Positions 40,179 through 42,465 of a DNA stretch of 42,465 bases are shown here, piece after piece. Source of the stretch: Actinoplanes aureus. Its GTDB lineage: Bacteria; Actinomycetota; Actinomycetes; Mycobacteriales; Micromonosporaceae. The notes beneath the pieces were generated by a model, which saw nothing but the letters and a program-made list of their open reading frames with translations, did not search any database and was not told the DNA's origin. The translations under genes were made by a program, and so were the position numbers. The stretch lies in the NCBI RefSeq assembly GCF_015704865.1, contig NZ_JADQTO010000049.1:1-42465 (forward strand). Direction: 5' to 3'. Positions within the stretch are counted from its first letter, which is position 1. Each line of letters starts with the position of its first letter.

Positions 40179-40212
40179 GGTTCCGGCTGTCCCGCCCGGG
40201 GCAGCCGGAACC
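40179..40212. terminator. Bidirectional terminator between the Rpf and SnoaL genes
   Basis: GGTTCCGGCTG (40179-40189) and CAGCCGGAACC (40202-40212) form a perfect 11-bp stem with a 12-nt loop. A second small hairpin (CCACTGACCTCAGTGG, 40221-40236) overlaps the stop codon of the minus-strand SnoaL gene. Confidence 0.75.
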
Positions 40213-40229
40213 GGCGCGAGCCACTGACC

Positions 40230-40598
40230 TCAGTGGACATCCGGCCGGACGAACTCCGGCTGGTCGAGCACGCGCAGCCACGACCCGTCGGGCTGCCGTC
40301 GCACCACCTGCGCGCGAGCCCCGGACCCGTCCTTGGGTGGGGTCGAGGTCAGCGCGAGGTCATCACTCACCAGGGTGGGCAATGGCTGCTCCGGCTCGAA
40401 CCGCGGCATCTGCGGCAACAGCTGCTCCCACAGCTGCTGGATCGCCTTACGCCCGCGCGTCTGACTGCCCGGCGGGAACGCCATCACGGCATCCACCTCA
40501 TACAGCAGCGCGAGGCCCTCGGCGTCCTTGGCGTTGGCACGCTCCACGAACAGTCGGGTCAGATCCTCAGGTCGGTACGCCTTCTCGCGATCGGTCAT
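40230..40598 (-). CDS. SnoaL-like (NTF2-fold) protein
   Basis: A 122-residue cytoplasmic protein of the NTF2/SnoaL-like superfamily: EDLTRLFVERANAKDAEGL helix, LALLYEVDAVMAFP, then QTRGRKAIQQLWEQLLPQ and a C-terminal beta-sheet DGSWLRVLDQPEFV. This fold covers many small isomerases, cyclases and dehydratases. No catalytic residues are assignable. The ATG at 40598 is chosen; the longer frame reaches back toward the LysR promoter. It is divergent from a LysR gene, so LysR probably controls it. Confidence 0.82.
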   Translation of the reverse strand: MTDREKAYRPEDLTRLFVERANAKDAEGLALLYEVDAVMAFPPGSQTRGRKAIQQLWEQLLPQMPRFEPEQPLPTLVSDDLALTSTPPKDGSGARAQVVRRQPDGSWLRVLDQPEFVRPDVH

Positions 40599-40638
40599 GT
40601 CCCAAGCCTTCCGTGGAGCGAACGACAAGTCCAACGCA

Positions 40639-40656
40639 TAGTTCTAATAGCAACTA
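40639..40656. promoter_or_regulatory. LysR-type binding site between divergent genes
   Basis: TAGTT-CTAATAGC-AACTA is an inverted repeat with 5-bp arms, 13 nt upstream of the LysR start and 41 nt upstream of the SnoaL start. This is the usual place for a LysR box. Confidence 0.5.
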
Positions 40657-40668
40657 CAATCGCCAGTC

Positions 40669-41550
40669 ATGGACTTGCGGCAGCTGGAATACTTCGTCGC
40701 GGTCGCCGAGACGGCCAACTTCACCCGCGCCGCCGAACGCGTACACATCACCCAATCCGGGGTAAGTGCCCAGATCAAAGCCCTGGAACACGAGCTCGGC
40801 GCCCCTCTCTTCGACCGCACCGGACGCACCGCGCGGCTCACCGAGGCCGGCTCGGCCGCCCTTCGCCATGCCCGCGCCGCCCTCGACGCGGCCGCCGACC
40901 TGCGCGACGCGATCGACGACGTGAAAGGACTCATCCGCGGCCGCCTCACCGTAGGCATGGTGATCGGCTGCGAGGTAGCGCCCCTCTTCGATGCGCTTGC
41001 CGAGTTCCACCAGGATCATCCGAACATCGAACTCGAATTGGTCGAGGAGAACTCCGACCAACTAGTCGCCCGCGTGCGCTCCGGCAGCCTCGACATGGCC
41101 CTGGTCGGCCTGGCCGGCAAGCCACCAGAACACCTCCTGACGCACGTGATCACCAGCGACGGGCTGATCGCGCTGACCCCGCCGAACAGTGAACTGGCAG
41201 CCCGAGGCCGCATTTCAATAACCGCGCTTTCGGCGTACCCCATCATTTGCCTGCCGGTGGGAACCGGCATCCGCAACGTGCTCGACCAGGCCCGCGCCGC
41301 GCTCGATATCGATCCGGCGGTCGCCCTGGTGGCGACCTCGCCGGACACGGTCGCCGGCTTGGCCCGGCGCGGCCTGGGCATCGCGATCCTGAGCGAATCA
41401 ATGGCCGGCGCTTACCCGGATCTAACCGCGATCCCCATCGATGGAATCGAGATTCCGGCGCTGCTGGCGCTGGTCTGGCAAGACCGCAGCAGCCCGGCCT
41501 TAGCGGCCTTCCTGCGGCATTGCAAAAAAGCATTTTCCGGTACGAGTTAA
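40669..41550 (+). CDS. LysR-family transcriptional regulator
   Basis: A 293-residue regulator with an N-terminal winged HTH (MDLRQLEYFVAVAETANFTR; QSGVSAQIKALEHELGAPLF, about 1-60) and an effector domain of two lobes (about 90-290). It is divergently transcribed from the SnoaL gene with a LysR-type dyad between, the usual arrangement for a LysR protein activating its neighbour and repressing itself. The inducer is unknown. A weak hairpin and T-run at about 41583-41636 may end the transcript. Confidence 0.93.
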   Translation: MDLRQLEYFVAVAETANFTRAAERVHITQSGVSAQIKALEHELGAPLFDRTGRTARLTEAGSAALRHARAALDAAADLRDAIDDVKGLIRGRLTVGMVIGCEVAPLFDALAEFHQDHPNIELELVEENSDQLVARVRSGSLDMALVGLAGKPPEHLLTHVITSDGLIALTPPNSELAARGRISITALSAYPIICLPVGTGIRNVLDQARAALDIDPAVALVATSPDTVAGLARRGLGIAILSESMAGAYPDLTAIPIDGIEIPALLALVWQDRSSPALAAFLRHCKKAFSGTS

Positions 41551-41685
41551 GCGAAGTTATCTGCTGCCCCGCGCGATCGCATGCCACGAGACGCCGTAAA
41601 CGCGACCGCCGGGCCGGGCATGTGGCTGATTTTTTGGGTCTGGGCAGCCTCTGAGGGCATCGCCGGACGCTCGCGCGAGGTGGAG

Positions 41686-41761
41686 TGGTGCCCCCGGCAG
41701 GAATCGAACCTGCGACCTGCGGTTTAGGAAACCGTTGCTCTATCCCCTGAGCTACGAGGGC
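41686..41761 (-). tRNA. tRNA-Arg (anticodon CCT)
   Basis: On the minus strand a 76-nt cloverleaf. The acceptor stem GCCCTCG (41761-41755) pairs with CGGGGGC, followed by discriminator A and an encoded CCA. The anticodon loop TTCCTAA gives CCU, and the T arm has GCAGGTTCGAATCCTGC. The top pair of the anticodon stem is A-C as read, so the fold is good but not perfect. Confidence 0.93.
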
Positions 41762-41798
41762 GCGAAGGCACATGCTACCCGACCCCGGACTGACCAGC

Positions 41799-41985
41799 GG
41801 TGACCACCGGTGCCCAGGCATACCCAAACGTGACCAGCTGGGATGTTGCCCGCCCTGATCGGTCCTGTGGAGCACATGTGGAGCACACGGCTGGCGCGCC
41901 GGCGGCCCGGTGACCATCCGTGCCCGGTGGTGACCACGGCTGCCCAGCAGGGACCACGCGTCCCCGAGCACATTCGGAGCACGTG
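41799..41985. repeat. Two interleaved short repeat families
   Basis: GGTGACCAccGGTGCCC-type units lie at 41799-41818, 41909-41927 and 41929-41948. TGTGGAGCACA occurs in perfect tandem at 41866-41876 and 41877-41887, with related GAGCAC units at 41966-41985. The function is unknown. Confidence 0.6.
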
Positions 41986-42403
41986 ACGCCGCATCTGCTC
42001 GTCGCCGTGTGCCGCATTATCCAGTAGGTGCCGCTGGCGACGATGGGCCCAGCGCGCCGACCCATCTCGGTCCACCCATCGCCGCCTGTAGTGGATGCAT
42101 ACACGGGAACACCATGATCAGGTGCCGCCTTCTAGCCGATGAGCGGATGTTGGCTTCCGCCGTGATGAGATGCCGTACAGCGACCATCACGCCACTACGA
42201 GATCGTGAATACCGCGAGTGGGAGCAGCCGTCCGAGTGACTATGGGGACGTGTCCGACTTAAGCACGCCAACCTTCCCGACTTGGCGCAGCCGGTAGACA
42301 CCTACATGCGGCGAAGCCTGAACGGCGACGATGGCCCCCTAAGCAGGTAGCCAGAAGTTCTGTACGCAACGCGCTCGGTTAGAGGGACATACCAACACAA
42401 AGA

Positions 42404-42460
42404 CCTCGTCGTGGGTTCGGATCGAGTTTCCACACAACAACCCGAACCACGACGAGGTCT
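42404..42460. repeat. Long inverted repeat at the window end
   Basis: AGACCTCGTCGTGGGTTCGG (42404-42423) and CCGAACCACGACGAGGTCT (42442-42460) are nearly perfect reverse complements, with a 14-bp uninterrupted outer stem and a loop of about 20 nt. It could be a strong terminator, or the terminal hairpin of an insertion element lying beyond the window. Confidence 0.65.
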
Positions 42461-42465
42461 GCCGC

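Larger units (their letters stand above)
41762..42465. other. Repeat-rich stretch without a recognisable gene
   Basis: No ORF here shows recognisable protein similarity; small ORFs at 42009-42239 (+) and 42017-42301 (-) are not convincing. GC content falls toward the right end. The left part holds two families of short repeats, and the right end a long inverted repeat. It may be the decayed border of a mobile element or intergenic DNA continuing beyond the window. Confidence 0.5.

Noticed and set aside
41551..41761. Attachment-site duplication of the tRNA-Arg 3' end
   Set aside because: I looked for a second copy of the tRNA 3' half within the window and found none, and there is no integrase gene.
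42009..42301. Small open frames on both strands near the right end
   Set aside because: They overlap each other, have no ribosome site, and the translations are not recognisable; coding status cannot be supported.
42275..42305. A tRNA-like piece (TGGCGCAGCCGGTAGACACC)
   Set aside because: It resembles only a D-arm. No matching acceptor, anticodon or T arm could be found around it.

Overview
The window is a high-GC, gene-dense chromosome segment from an actinobacterium. Several features point to a motile, soil-dwelling member of the Micromonosporaceae, Actinoplanes-like (inference only): very strong GC bias at third codon positions, GTG/TTG starts, GTGA/ATGA overlaps, actinobacterial versions of glyA, ahcY and an Rpf-like transglycosylase, a methyl-accepting chemotaxis protein, and secreted glucan-degrading enzymes. 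No plasmid or prophage gene set is visible.

Layout. 1-400: the 3' end of a 23S rRNA gene, a 5S rRNA gene and their terminator. 458-3046: a small membrane protein, glyA behind a ZTP riboswitch, and a phosphoesterase. 3327-9483: a secreted discoidin/beta-helix protein, a LacI regulator and a FrcBCA-like sugar ABC importer with an operator in its promoter. 9613-12494: a membrane GGDEF-EAL protein translationally coupled to an orphan solute-binding lipoprotein, the most interesting pair here. 12499-15606: a TetR regulator and an ABC-2 exporter with operator palindromes in front. 15876-20896: a Na+/H+ antiporter, a DUF4142 protein, ahcY with a SAH riboswitch, and a divergent LacI regulator. 20980-27418: a chemotaxis receptor with a sigma-28-like promoter, a GH87 alpha-1,3-glucanase, a lipoprotein predicted to be a propeller, an SDR epimerase, and a response regulator lacking its phospho-acceptor Asp. 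27419-32143: an inverted repeat pair, a DUF2243/CtaG-like operon, an MFS transporter and a zinc dehydrogenase operon. 32145-41550: a radical SAM/SPASM protein, DUF2218, PadR with its palindrome, methyltransferases, a racemase, a winged-helix protein, a GNAT, a saccharopine-dehydrogenase-like reductase, an Rpf/LysM protein behind a c-di-AMP riboswitch, and a divergent SnoaL/LysR pair. 41686-42465: tRNA-Arg(CCT) and a repeat-rich stretch without a recognisable gene.

Themes. Three metabolite riboswitches lie in 42 kb: ZTP on glyA, SAH on ahcY (both one-carbon metabolism) and c-di-AMP on a wall lytic enzyme. c-di-GMP signalling, chemotaxis and extracellular polysaccharide degradation sit close together. 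A roughly 100-130 bp repeat occurs three times, always at gene 3' ends in convergent intergenic regions. Many convergent gene pairs share perfect GC-rich hairpins that overlap a stop codon.
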